A stretch of 51,871 nt of DNA from contig JAQXZA010000075.1 of NCBI GenBank assembly GCA_029226955.1, positions 1 to 51,871 of the forward strand, written 5' to 3'. Within the stretch, counting starts at the first letter, position 1. Each line of letters opens with the position of its first letter. A program made the translations under genes and the position numbers. Below, in pieces: positions 1 to 7,803 of the stretch. The notes below the pieces were generated by a model. The model was not told where the DNA came from. It worked only from the letters and a program-made list of their open reading frames with translations, and did no database searches. The stretch comes from Clostridia bacterium. GTDB taxonomy: Bacteria; Bacillota; Clostridia; Oscillospirales; Acutalibacteraceae.

Positions 1-89
1 ATCAATTTCTTTTCCATATTTTCAATTTCTCCTTAAATATCTAATCCCATCACAAAAAATCATTTCTTTTGATAGTATCATTTTCACTG

Positions 90-178
90 CTCAATTAGTA
101 GGAGCTGAAATTACAACAAAATCTTCATTACTGTAAGCCAGTTTTTCATCAAGTATCGCAGTTAAGTCCAAATTTTCT
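90..178 (-). pseudogene. Remnant of UDP-sugar dehydrogenase gene (ugd)
   Basis: This stretch aligns by eye with about 90 bases inside the intact ugd gene near 23620-23715, sharing the words ACAAAATC, CTGTAAGCCAG and TCAAGT in order. No reading frame is left. It is joined directly to a loaP remnant, so most of ugd and loaP has been deleted here. The order (ugd remnant, loaP remnant, leader, sugar transferase) is the same as in the intact locus at 22.6-25.4 kb, so this is the decayed end of a second copy of that locus head. Confidence 0.65.
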
Positions 179-280
179 TCATCATCACAGAGAAGTTTTT
201 TAAGTCTGTTTATACTTTTGAGATACATCTGTAATCTTTATACCACATTTTCATACACCTTGCTTACAATTTTCATTCTT
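172..280 (-). pseudogene. Remnant of loaP (NusG-like antiterminator) gene
   Basis: Bases 172-240 match the intact loaP coding region near 24197-24260, with a near-perfect run over AGATACATCTGTAAT. The following bases resemble the region around the loaP start (TACCACATTT). Both the start and most of the gene are lost, so no NusG-like protein can be made. It shows that the transferase at 481-1170 once had a loaP gene downstream of it, like the intact copy. Confidence 0.65.
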
Positions 281-342
281 TCAAAAGGGTATGCGTTGCC
301 ACTTCACCTTCATTCAGGCAAATTACACACCACAGTATGTCA

Positions 343-388
343 TCTCAAAATTTCAAACGCGACAATGCGACGATTTAAACTTTTGAGA
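343..388 (-). promoter_or_regulatory. Conserved leader hairpin, left copy
   Basis: Inverted arms TCTCAAAA and TTTTGAGA enclose about 30 bases. The same arms occur in the right copy at 24612-24658 although the loop sequence has changed, so the stem is better conserved than its surroundings. In the intact locus it lies between the transferase terminator and loaP. It may be an RNA element read by LoaP (compare the dfn hairpin bound by LoaP in Bacillus), but that is only inference. Confidence 0.35.
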
Positions 389-422
389 ATTTGTATCAGG
401 TTTGAAAATAATATATACATAC

Positions 423-445
423 CAAAAACAGACAAAATGCCTGTT
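423..445 (-). terminator. Terminator after left sugar transferase
   Basis: Read on the minus strand, AACAGGC and GTCTGTT pair (one G-U) around a 5-base loop and are followed by TTTT. It lies about 36 bases after the transferase stop. The equivalent hairpin in the right copy is longer (24700-24726). Confidence 0.6.
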
Positions 446-480
446 CAGAAATAATCAAATAATCAAATAATCAAAAATAA

Positions 481-1170
481 TCAACAGCCTTCACGCTTGA
501 AAACTGCAATGGCGGTTTTAAAAATCAATTTCAAATCAAGCCATAGGCTTCTATCCTGTATGTACTTTCTGTCGAGTGCCATCCAGTCTTCAAATGAAAC
601 TGAATTTCTGTCTTTCTGTACCTGCCAATAGCATGTAAGTCCAGGAATAACTTTCAGGCGTAATTTATGTACTTCATTATATTGAGCAACTTCATTAGGA
701 AGTGCGGGACGAGGACCTACAAAGGACATATCTCCTTTTAGGATATTGACAAGCTGAGGAAGTTCATCAATATTTGTTGCACGAAGGAATTTTCCTGTTC
801 TTGTTATTCTCGGGTCATCTTTTATCTTAAAAACAGGACCATCCATTTCATTTTGGTTCTGTAATGATTCAAGCTGTTTTTCAGCATCAATGCACATTGT
901 TCTGAATTTGTAAAGCTTAAATTCCTTACCATCTTTGCCACATCTTGTCTGAACAAAAATAGGGTGTCCTTTTTTGTCATCACACAATATTGCGATAATT
1001 ACAACCACAAATATGGGACTGAGCAAAATAATGGCTAATGAAGATGCAATTATATCAAACAACCTTTTAAAAAAACTATAAACCGGCTTTTTGACAAATT
1101 TAAAATCATCAACATCTATGTTTTCAGAAACATTTTCATCGTTTATAACCGTATATTCTTCACCGCTCAT
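481..1170 (-). CDS. Initiating sugar-phosphate transferase (second copy)
   Basis: This 229-residue protein belongs to the bacterial sugar transferase (polyprenyl-phosphate hexose-1-phosphate transferase) family, which loads the first sugar phosphate onto undecaprenyl phosphate at the cytoplasmic membrane. One N-terminal membrane segment (about residues 35-62) is followed by the family motifs KFRTM (about 88-92), DELPQL and SFVGPRP. It lacks the large N-terminal membrane region of WbaP, so it is the short form. It is about 90% identical to the transferase at 24748-25437; differences cluster in the first 20 residues and the membrane helix. It stands alone behind its own perfect promoter, with only loaP and ugd remnants downstream. 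The sugar substrate cannot be read from sequence. Confidence 0.9.
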   Translation of the reverse strand: MSGEEYTVINDENVSENIDVDDFKFVKKPVYSFFKRLFDIIASSLAIILLSPIFVVVIIAILCDDKKGHPIFVQTRCGKDGKEFKLYKFRTMCIDAEKQLESLQNQNEMDGPVFKIKDDPRITRTGKFLRATNIDELPQLVNILKGDMSFVGPRPALPNEVAQYNEVHKLRLKVIPGLTCYWQVQKDRNSVSFEDWMALDRKYIQDRSLWLDLKLIFKTAIAVFKREGC

Positions 1171-1270
1171 CTTTTATTCCACTACTCCCAAAGTATCAAA
1201 CAATTTATAGTCTTTTTTCGTTTGCAATAAATTCCGAATAATATACACCAACCATTTTTATCCGTCACTA

Positions 1271-1299
1271 ATTATACATCTTGTGCTTTTATGTGTCAA
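1271..1299 (-). promoter_or_regulatory. Sigma-A promoter of second transferase
   Basis: On the minus strand TTGACA (1294-1299), a 17-base spacer and TATAAT (1271-1276) make a perfect consensus promoter. The wzz promoter at 27729-27757 has the same two hexamers and spacing. Confidence 0.85.
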
Positions 1300-1321
1300 T
1301 ATTATATTAAAACACTATGCT

Positions 1322-1343
1322 TTTTTGTAGCACCGTACAAAAA
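1322..1343. promoter_or_regulatory. Palindromic operator candidate, left copy
   Basis: TTTTTGTA and TACAAAAA form 8-base inverted arms around GCACCG. The centre-side edge lies 23 bases upstream of the -35 box. The same site with one change in the spacer occurs at 27781-27802 at nearly the same distance from the wzz promoter. That placement upstream of -35 fits an activator better than a repressor. Confidence 0.6.
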
Positions 1344-1502
1344 TAAATCGGGAATAAAACATAAATTCATCATAAAGGAAATTTTTGATAGCACACTTTT
1401 ATTATATTGTCCTTATAATGATTTTGTAAGAATATAAAGCTCTTTTCTTATAAAATTTATTTGATTTTTTGTATCATCTCAATTTTTCGCTGGTCAATAC
1501 CT

Positions 1503-1532
1503 AAAAAAATTGCCACAGTTTAGCTGTGGCAA
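1503..1532 (-). terminator. Terminator of the EPS body operon
   Basis: TTGCCACAG and CTGTGGCAA pair perfectly around a 5-base loop. On the minus strand the stem is followed by TTTTTTT, a strong intrinsic terminator located about 28 bases after the stop of the ferredoxin gene. Confidence 0.9.
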
Positions 1533-1559
1533 AATACTTTTAATATTTAGAGCAGTAAA

Positions 1560-1763
1560 TCAAGATATTCCCTTAGCCTCTTTTATCGGGCAAACTTTGA
1601 TACACTGGTAACAGCGAATGCACTTGCTTTCATCAATTTGCGGATACTCAAAACCTTCTTTATCCTCGACCATTGATATAGCAGATTTAGGACAAATCGC
1701 ATAACAAGCTGTACAGCCGCAACATTCTTCTTTTTTATCGAATAAAACTGGTATTGCTTTCAT
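1560..1763 (-). CDS. Small 2x[4Fe-4S] ferredoxin, possibly a truncated FrhB-like protein
   Basis: This 67-residue protein has two ferredoxin motifs: C14-x2-C17-x2-C20-x3-C24-P and C48-x2-C51-x2-C54-x3-C58-P. It should carry two [4Fe-4S] clusters and move electrons in the cytoplasm. The sequence is closely like the first 60 residues of the neighbouring FrhB-like protein (1816-3003), but the catalytic domain is missing and no trace of it is visible downstream. It is therefore either a trimmed paralog or a real small ferredoxin serving the two FrhB-like proteins of the operon. It is the last gene before the operon terminator. Confidence 0.75.
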   Translation of the reverse strand: MKAIPVLFDKKEECCGCTACYAICPKSAISMVEDKEGFEYPQIDESKCIRCYQCIKVCPIKEAKGIS

Positions 1764-1815
1764 ATTTTTCTACCTGACTATTTCTTTTATATAATTATTC
1801 TAATTTGGTACTATA

Positions 1816-3003
1816 TCACTGTAACCTTAAAAACGCTTTTATTTTATCCTTTATTTTTCTCCAAAGACATTGTCTTTTAAATATTTTATCTACCTGTGCA
1901 TATCCTTTCTTTGTGTAAGCGACAAAAATTTTCTTTCTCAATTCGCTATGAGCAACCGGCTGTCGCAACTGTGTATTAATTTGCATAACATGCTGAATAT
2001 CCACAAGTTCTTTCTGAACGTTTCCTCCGAACCGTTCCAGCAGTTCTTCTCCTCGTACTCCATTCACAATCAAGCAAGATACCCCTTGCTTAAAATCCAA
2101 TTTACCGCCATTTTCGGAAAGAAGCTGTGGATCGTACTTTTTAACACCCCAATAATCGCCAATCGTAATATCTCCCACTCTATCCGGGCAAGCATACGGG
2201 CAAGCATAGCAGCTTTCTCTGTTAATCTCTCCGTCCAGAAAGTATTTATAGTATGAAAAATCATCTCTTGTTAATTTTTCAATACTGTTATCGTTTGCAA
2301 CTAACTGACCGGTTCTTCCCCAACCATATTTTTTATCCCTGAAAGTAACGCTTTTTAATTGTATTCCACTTCTTTTTTGATATTCTTCCAGAAAGGAATT
2401 AAAAAACATTTGGCTCGGAACACCGTGACAGATAATATCTATTGTAAACAGTTGTGTTTCAAGATACTTTTTAAACTTGTTTTTTACAGCATCCACCTGA
2501 CACGGTGTACCCGAAAACAAGACATTTCTGCCTGATTTCAGCATTTCTTCCATACTGTCCAAACATTCCCAAAGGTGACTTTGCACATACTTTGAGCCTT
2601 GCAAAATGATTAGATTTTCTTTTGCATCAATCACAGTGTGAAACACATGGGCTTTGCCATCATTAAATTTCATGCAAGCACCTGCTACGACACCTCCACG
2701 TTCTAAAAACTCATGTGCCACAGCAGAAAAAATACCGCCGGAAGTGGAGTGACTCAGTTCTTCCTTATCGGTATTACAAGCTGCATAGCATATCGAACTG
2801 CCACTATCAGTACTTTCACTTTTTTTCTTTGCAAAACGGCAGACATTTTTACAAGCCCCACAGTCAACACAAATTTCTGTGTTAATTTTTGGATAGATAA
2901 AACCTTTTTCGTCTTCTTTCATTACAATAGCCTGTTTAGGACAAACAGTCATACAGACACCGCAACCGCAACAGGCATCGTTGCTTTGATAAACTTTTTC
3001 CAT
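1816..3003 (-). CDS. FrhB-like Fe-S flavoprotein (F420 hydrogenase/dehydrogenase beta-subunit family)
   Basis: The 395-residue protein starts with a 2x[4Fe-4S] ferredoxin domain (cysteines within about residues 11-55). It continues with the FrhB N-terminal region (SGGIFSAV, SKYVQS) and the FrhB C-terminal region, including SGTPCQVDAV and a Cys cluster C-x2-C-x3-C followed by GDITIGDYWG. In archaea the family reduces F420 with FAD and Fe-S clusters. In gut Firmicutes, relatives occur inside polysaccharide clusters next to pyruvyl transferases, and their reaction is not known to me. Here it follows the Wzx flippase. The start is supported by AAGGAAGG 7 bases upstream. Confidence 0.8.
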   Translation of the reverse strand: MEKVYQSNDACCGCGVCMTVCPKQAIVMKEDEKGFIYPKINTEICVDCGACKNVCRFAKKKSESTDSGSSICYAACNTDKEELSHSTSGGIFSAVAHEFLERGGVVAGACMKFNDGKAHVFHTVIDAKENLIILQGSKYVQSHLWECLDSMEEMLKSGRNVLFSGTPCQVDAVKNKFKKYLETQLFTIDIICHGVPSQMFFNSFLEEYQKRSGIQLKSVTFRDKKYGWGRTGQLVANDNSIEKLTRDDFSYYKYFLDGEINRESCYACPYACPDRVGDITIGDYWGVKKYDPQLLSENGGKLDFKQGVSCLIVNGVRGEELLERFGGNVQKELVDIQHVMQINTQLRQPVAHSELRKKIFVAYTKKGYAQVDKIFKRQCLWRKIKDKIKAFLRLQ

Positions 3004-3044
3004 AATAAACCTTCCTTTATTTAATGACTGGCAATCTGTACTTA

Positions 3045-4565
3045 TTATCGTTTTTTTATCTTTTTAACCATTTTCAGAACTTCCTTAAACATCGGATGTT
3101 TCATATAAATCAGAACAAACAGTCCATTGCATACCAAAGTACAGACAAGAGTTTTTACAATCAGAATACCAAACCCTGAATCAGGAATCAAATTGCAGAT
3201 TTGACCAGTGATAAATGTTACCACCGTTATTACACCGGCATACAGCAATAAATCTATTATGTATTCCTTAAATTTGCCGGGAAAAATCATAGTAAAAACA
3301 TTATGAATAAGCCAGGGTAAACTGATAAAAAAGATACTGATAATAGTGGACAGAACAATACCATACAAGCCTATGAAATGTACCATAGCAAGATTTAATG
3401 CAAGATTCACCAAACCTGAAATAAGAGGGCGGAAACGATCTTCGTGCCAGATACCAGCTGCATTTTTATAAACACTCAAAAGCTGAATGGTCATATTTCC
3501 TGCAAAATACAGGCAAAACAGAAGAACGAAATTATTATCCAACATTAGTTTTTCTCCTACCCATACCTTCATCAAAGTCTGATACAGGCAGAACAAACCA
3601 CAGATGACAAAGCCAATAACCCAATATGTAATGAAAGACAGCTTTTTGAAATCCTGATAGTTCTTTTCTTTCGATTCCGTCACCATACTGTTTCCACTTC
3701 CGCCAGCAACAGCATTAAAAATAATCATTACAATTCCGGACAAAGATGTGATAATGTAGAAATAATTTTGATAAATTGCCAACGCCGTTAAACCAATAAA
3801 TGCAGAAATCACTATTGTATCCGCAAATCCGACAATAGTTCCACCTAACTTTGAGGTAAACAAATCTTTGATACGCTTGTTAATTTTCTGTTGTTCTTCT
3901 TTTGAGATTTTCCCCTTTGGATTGTATTGCGGGTACATCTTTTTTGATAAGTAAGCAATAATGATATTATTTAATACCTGAGTTACCAGGATAACAATAA
4001 CATAAAGATAATAATTGTGCAGCAAAGCCAACACAAGAATCTGAATAGCATATTTGATACTATCGGTGATAATGGTAACTTTACTTATCACATCTGTTCT
4101 CTGATAAGCATTAAAAATGCTGTTACGGTAGGCAAACAGCCAATATGTAAGAACCGTTGCCGCTAAATTCAAAAGATACAGAATATATATATTGATGTCC
4201 GACGGAACATTTCCCTTTATTAGTTTTGGCAAAAAAGGCAGAACAAGCAATCCACCTACAAGCACTACACCGCCGATTATACGATAATAAAAACGATACA
4301 GGTGCATCAATGCACATATTTTTTCATTGTCATCTTCAGCGATTGGTTTATACATAGAGAAAGTCATTGCAGAACCAACTCCCAGTTCTGCCAGATTCAA
4401 TACCTGAAGAATAGATGTAAAAAGGCTGTTTAATCCAAGATACTCTACACCAAGCCAGTAAATCATCGCCGTCCTCATTATAAACGGCAATGCCAAAGCA
4501 TAAATTTTCAAAACAAAACCAAAGACTACATTTCGTGCAGCATTTTTAGTTCTTTCTATTTTCAT
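3045..4565 (-). CDS. wzx: Wzx-type polysaccharide repeat-unit flippase
   Basis: This 506-residue, very hydrophobic protein has about 12-14 predicted membrane helices and the layout of the MOP/polysaccharide transporter family. It would flip the undecaprenyl-linked repeat unit to the outer face of the membrane for polymerisation by the Wzy protein at 7804-9099. The start overlaps the end of the upstream pyruvyl transferase by 20 bases and has GAGGT at good spacing, suggesting translational coupling. The last residues are lysine- and arginine-rich and cytoplasmic. Confidence 0.85.
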   Translation of the reverse strand: MKIERTKNAARNVVFGFVLKIYALALPFIMRTAMIYWLGVEYLGLNSLFTSILQVLNLAELGVGSAMTFSMYKPIAEDDNEKICALMHLYRFYYRIIGGVVLVGGLLVLPFLPKLIKGNVPSDINIYILYLLNLAATVLTYWLFAYRNSIFNAYQRTDVISKVTIITDSIKYAIQILVLALLHNYYLYVIVILVTQVLNNIIIAYLSKKMYPQYNPKGKISKEEQQKINKRIKDLFTSKLGGTIVGFADTIVISAFIGLTALAIYQNYFYIITSLSGIVMIIFNAVAGGSGNSMVTESKEKNYQDFKKLSFITYWVIGFVICGLFCLYQTLMKVWVGEKLMLDNNFVLLFCLYFAGNMTIQLLSVYKNAAGIWHEDRFRPLISGLVNLALNLAMVHFIGLYGIVLSTIISIFFISLPWLIHNVFTMIFPGKFKEYIIDLLLYAGVITVVTFITGQICNLIPDSGFGILIVKTLVCTLVCNGLFVLIYMKHPMFKEVLKMVKKIKKR

Positions 4566-5718
4566 CTAATACCTCTTTCAACAGACAGTCTGCAAAGTAT
4601 TCTTTTGTGTTTTCCCTTGCCTTCTGAATTTTCTCATTAACGGTCTGATAATTAATATCAAACAAACCGTCAATTTTTTCTTTATAATTTTCGGTACAAA
4701 TCTCACGATCCTCCAATTCAAAAGCTTTAAAAAGACTTCTTACACGGTCATCTACGACGGCAGAATTATTGCGTTTTTTTTGGATACGATAAAATGGTTT
4801 GTTAAAAATTATTGAGAAAGCTGATCCGTGAAATGAGCCGGACAGCACTGCTTTTGAATAATACACCAAAGACAAAAAATCCTCAACACCTGAAACCTTT
4901 GCCCATTTTAAGTTCTTTTCTTTTATAAAATAAGACTTCCAGGCGGTGTTCACATATACCACAGGCAAATTCAGCATATCACCATACCAGCTTGCAATTT
5001 TAATTGATTCATCATTGCAATCTACTGAATAAAAAAAGATGTAATCTCCTTGGATAATCCTTTTTGACATAATCTGTTCCCATTGAGATGCCGTAAGCAG
5101 AAATGTCGGATCAACGTGAGTTTGAATATCTTTCAGACCACATTCTTCAAGCATCTTTTTTGCAATATTCTCCCTCACTGATATTCCCTGAAATTCACTA
5201 AGTGTTTCACAAATCTCTTTGGATTCGGATTCTGTCAAATTCAGATCCACACCGCCCATACTTGCGGAATACGATAATTTACAGGGAGTGTTTATATTTT
5301 TCAACATATAAACAGGGTTATAATCTTTTATTCTTATATTCCAAATCTGGTCGCTTCCGCATACAATAACATCATATCTGCTTAATTCCAGTTGATTAAT
5401 ATTTGCCGTTACTTCTTTTGGATACAGATTCATTCTGGACTTACGAAATTCGTCAAAATTACGTATTCTGTTTACACGCTTTGATTTAATTGTAAAGAAA
5501 ATATAGATATTTTTCAGTACATTTCTGAAAGAATCATTATCAAAATACAGTGCATACATTTTCTCCTGCAATGTAGGACGATAGTTGATAACATAACATT
5601 CTTCCGAAAAATTATCCGTCAAAAACCGATTTAACGCATATGCTTGAAGTGCAGATCCATAGTTATCTGCAGCGTGGTAGGTTATTATTCCGATTTTTAG
5701 TTTTTTTTTCGCATCCAT
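4546..5718 (-). CDS. Polysaccharide pyruvyl transferase family protein (first)
   Basis: This 390-residue protein begins with the family's N-terminal signature GIITYHAADNYGSALQAYAL and carries CGSDQIWN (about residue 118) and GSFHGSAFSIIF (about 295). Members transfer pyruvate from phosphoenolpyruvate to a sugar as a ketal, adding negative charge to the polymer; many gut homologs are untested. It is one of two such genes in the operon, each near an FrhB-like gene (here 5785-6750 upstream). Its 3' end overlaps the flippase gene. AAGGAG lies 6 bases upstream of the ATG. Confidence 0.85.
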   Translation of the reverse strand: MDAKKKLKIGIITYHAADNYGSALQAYALNRFLTDNFSEECYVINYRPTLQEKMYALYFDNDSFRNVLKNIYIFFTIKSKRVNRIRNFDEFRKSRMNLYPKEVTANINQLELSRYDVIVCGSDQIWNIRIKDYNPVYMLKNINTPCKLSYSASMGGVDLNLTESESKEICETLSEFQGISVRENIAKKMLEECGLKDIQTHVDPTFLLTASQWEQIMSKRIIQGDYIFFYSVDCNDESIKIASWYGDMLNLPVVYVNTAWKSYFIKEKNLKWAKVSGVEDFLSLVYYSKAVLSGSFHGSAFSIIFNKPFYRIQKKRNNSAVVDDRVRSLFKAFELEDREICTENYKEKIDGLFDINYQTVNEKIQKARENTKEYFADCLLKEVLDENRKN

Positions 5719-5784
5719 AGTTTTCTCCTTAACCAGCGTTTTGCTAAACTTACTATCTATTCAAGTGAAATATATTTATCATCT

Positions 5785-6750
5785 TCATCTGGAAGTTTGT
5801 TTCTTATTGCATTTGCTGACAGATTTCTGAATTTTTTTAAGCTTACGAATAATTCTCTTTCTCATAGGGGTCTTTATAAAATGCTTAAATGCCACATTCA
5901 GCCCCTTTTCTTCAATCATTTTCCAAAATTCATCTCTGTTCTCCGGTCTGCTGTACGCCTTAATAAATGGACCTTGCATATAATCATCAATGTTTACTTG
6001 CTGCGACACACAATCTTCTTTCACATCAAGAAACCAGTCATCACCCTTATCGGTCTGTACTAAAACCAAAGATACACCTTTATTATCGTTAAATTCAGGA
6101 GCAGCATCATTGATTCCCCACGCATCAGCAATCGTAATATCTCCGGGCAAATCAACACTTCTGAAATAACATTTGTAACAACTTTCTCTTGCTGTTAATC
6201 CACTATAAAAAGTCTGTGCATAATAGGTACTGTCTATTTCCTTATTTTGTATTGATAAGGTTTCCCAATTAGCTTCCCAGCCATACTTTTTCTTATTCCT
6301 GAAATTAATTGCGGATACCTTTCCTTTATGCTTCTGTTCCTGCATTTTTATATAGTCCCGCAAAATTCTTGGACTCGTCACATAATGACATACAATACAA
6401 ATTGTATAAAGCTTTTCTGTATTTACCCCGGACAAAAAGTTTAACAAACCTTTAATCTGACATGCAAACCCTGAAAAACACACATATCTGCCCTTTTCTA
6501 AATCATCACGAATACACTTAAACGTATTTCCTAAATTGCTTTGAACATACTTGGAACCTCTGAAACTATCCCTGTCTTCTGATGATTCAGCTCGCTGGTG
6601 TCTTGCAACCAGATTTTCATCCATCATACATCCATATACTACACCACCACGTTGTAATATCCAATCAGATAAAAGCGTAAATGCTCCTCCTGACCGTGAT
6701 TCCATTCTGATATGATTGTCTTTATGTTTAAGAATGTATGCTTCTTTCAT
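5785..6750 (-). CDS. FrhB-like protein without ferredoxin domain
   Basis: This is a shorter relative (about 321 residues) of the protein at 1816-3003. It has SRSGGAFTLL near the start, SKYVQSNLG, FSGFACQIKG and a C-terminal RESCYKC followed by GDITIADAWG. The N-terminal 2x[4Fe-4S] domain is absent, so it may depend on a separate ferredoxin such as the 67-residue one at 1560-1763. I chose the start at 6750 because relatives begin near this point and GGTGGTAGGA lies just upstream. A longer frame to 6816 exists but would overlap the previous gene by 38 bases and has a poor ribosome site. Confidence 0.75.
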   Translation of the reverse strand: MKEAYILKHKDNHIRMESRSGGAFTLLSDWILQRGGVVYGCMMDENLVARHQRAESSEDRDSFRGSKYVQSNLGNTFKCIRDDLEKGRYVCFSGFACQIKGLLNFLSGVNTEKLYTICIVCHYVTSPRILRDYIKMQEQKHKGKVSAINFRNKKKYGWEANWETLSIQNKEIDSTYYAQTFYSGLTARESCYKCYFRSVDLPGDITIADAWGINDAAPEFNDNKGVSLVLVQTDKGDDWFLDVKEDCVSQQVNIDDYMQGPFIKAYSRPENRDEFWKMIEEKGLNVAFKHFIKTPMRKRIIRKLKKIQKSVSKCNKKQTSR

Positions 6751-6778
6751 TCCTACCACCACTTCTTGTCCTATACTA

Positions 6779-7786
6779 TTACCTTTTCCAACCTTTAATC
6801 TTATTATAAACTTCATAATATACTGTCAGACCAAAAGACCACTTTAACTTAATCATAAATCGTTGTATCTTTTGTCCGAACTTCATTTTTTTATTATTGC
6901 ATAAAGCAGCAAGCAAATACTCCCTGTATTCCGAACTGATAAATGAAGATATATACTTCCATTTATCACGAAATTTCAGATTACAATCCGGCTTTTCAAT
7001 GTTCTGCAAACTATTTATAGTCGTCATTCCTATAAATTTCTTAATTTTGCAAATATATGGTTCTTTATAAAGGTTATTATTTTTGTAAAGTTGTACTAAT
7101 TGATTATCTAATCTTCTTCTTCTGTTGAGTTCATCATCAATAAATTTTTGTGTCAAACTATCAGAACACCTGTAAAAATATGAATATCCTACCTCTGCAC
7201 TGAGAAAAATCCGTTTACAATAACAAAGATATTTACAGTTAAATGAAAAATCTTCTCCCAGAGAAAGACTTTCATCAAACATTATACCATTATTCTTAAT
7301 AATTTCTGTTTTATATACTTTATTCCAAATATAGTGCAGAAATGCAGCTTTATTAGACTCATTCATCTCCTCTAACAGTTCTTGTTCGGTTCTATCTCCA
7401 CTTATTCCAACCTGAATGGTTCTGATACATTCAAGATTTTCATTTAACAACTGAGCATTATAGATTCCAAGATCAAAGTCTTTATGGATAATCTCATCGA
7501 CAGGAAGGACTTCATCATCAGAATCTGCAAAACGAATATACTCTCCTGTCGCAAGCTCAATTCCTTTATTACGGGCAGCCGATGGACCCTGATTTTTCTG
7601 ATGAAAGACCTTTATATTCTGATTAGTCTTACCATATCTGTCACAGATTTCTCCGCTTGAATCTTTGGAGCCATCATCGACAAGAATCAGTTCCCAGTCA
7701 TAGCTTTTAATTTTACAAATTGATTGAATACAGTTTTCAAGATATTTTTCACAGTTATACACAGGAACGATAAATGATACCTTCAA
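6779..7786 (-). CDS. Family 2 glycosyltransferase
   Basis: The 335-residue protein starts with the GT2 signature (VSFIVPVYNCEKYLENCI), has LVDDGSKDSSG (about residues 35-45), GPSAARNKG and the metal-binding FADSDDE (about 88). It would add one sugar to the lipid-linked repeat unit on the cytoplasmic side. The start codon is TTG, supported by AGGAGG 8 bases upstream. No ATG lies at a sensible place. The C-terminal 100 residues are basic, as in membrane-associated GT2 enzymes. Donor and acceptor are unknown. Confidence 0.85.
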   Translation of the reverse strand: MKVSFIVPVYNCEKYLENCIQSICKIKSYDWELILVDDGSKDSSGEICDRYGKTNQNIKVFHQKNQGPSAARNKGIELATGEYIRFADSDDEVLPVDEIIHKDFDLGIYNAQLLNENLECIRTIQVGISGDRTEQELLEEMNESNKAAFLHYIWNKVYKTEIIKNNGIMFDESLSLGEDFSFNCKYLCYCKRIFLSAEVGYSYFYRCSDSLTQKFIDDELNRRRRLDNQLVQLYKNNNLYKEPYICKIKKFIGMTTINSLQNIEKPDCNLKFRDKWKYISSFISSEYREYLLAALCNNKKMKFGQKIQRFMIKLKWSFGLTVYYEVYNKIKGWKR

Positions 7787-7803
7787 TCGCTTTTCCTCCT
7801 ATA

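Larger units (their letters stand above)
271..1170 (-). repeat. Direct repeat, left copy (leader plus sugar transferase)
   Basis: This block of about 0.9 kb is a direct repeat of 24541-25437. It covers the whole transferase gene, the terminator after it and about 150 bases of non-coding leader. The two transferases agree at about 205 of 229 residues (counted by eye). Both copies have the same orientation and are 24.3 kb apart, which makes recombination between them possible. Confidence 0.85.
1171..1559 (-). promoter_or_regulatory. Control region between the EPS operon end and second transferase
   Basis: This gap of 389 bases holds no gene. It contains the EPS body terminator (1503-1532) and, for the transferase at 481-1170, a consensus promoter (1271-1299), an upstream palindrome (1322-1343) and further blocks shared with the upstream region of wzz, for example ATCATAAAGGA near 1369 and 27828. 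The 5' untranslated region of the transferase would be about 95 bases. Confidence 0.7.

Noticed and set aside
1370-1500. A small gene between the EPS terminator and the second promoter
   Set aside because: No frame with a ribosome site was seen in this AT-rich stretch.
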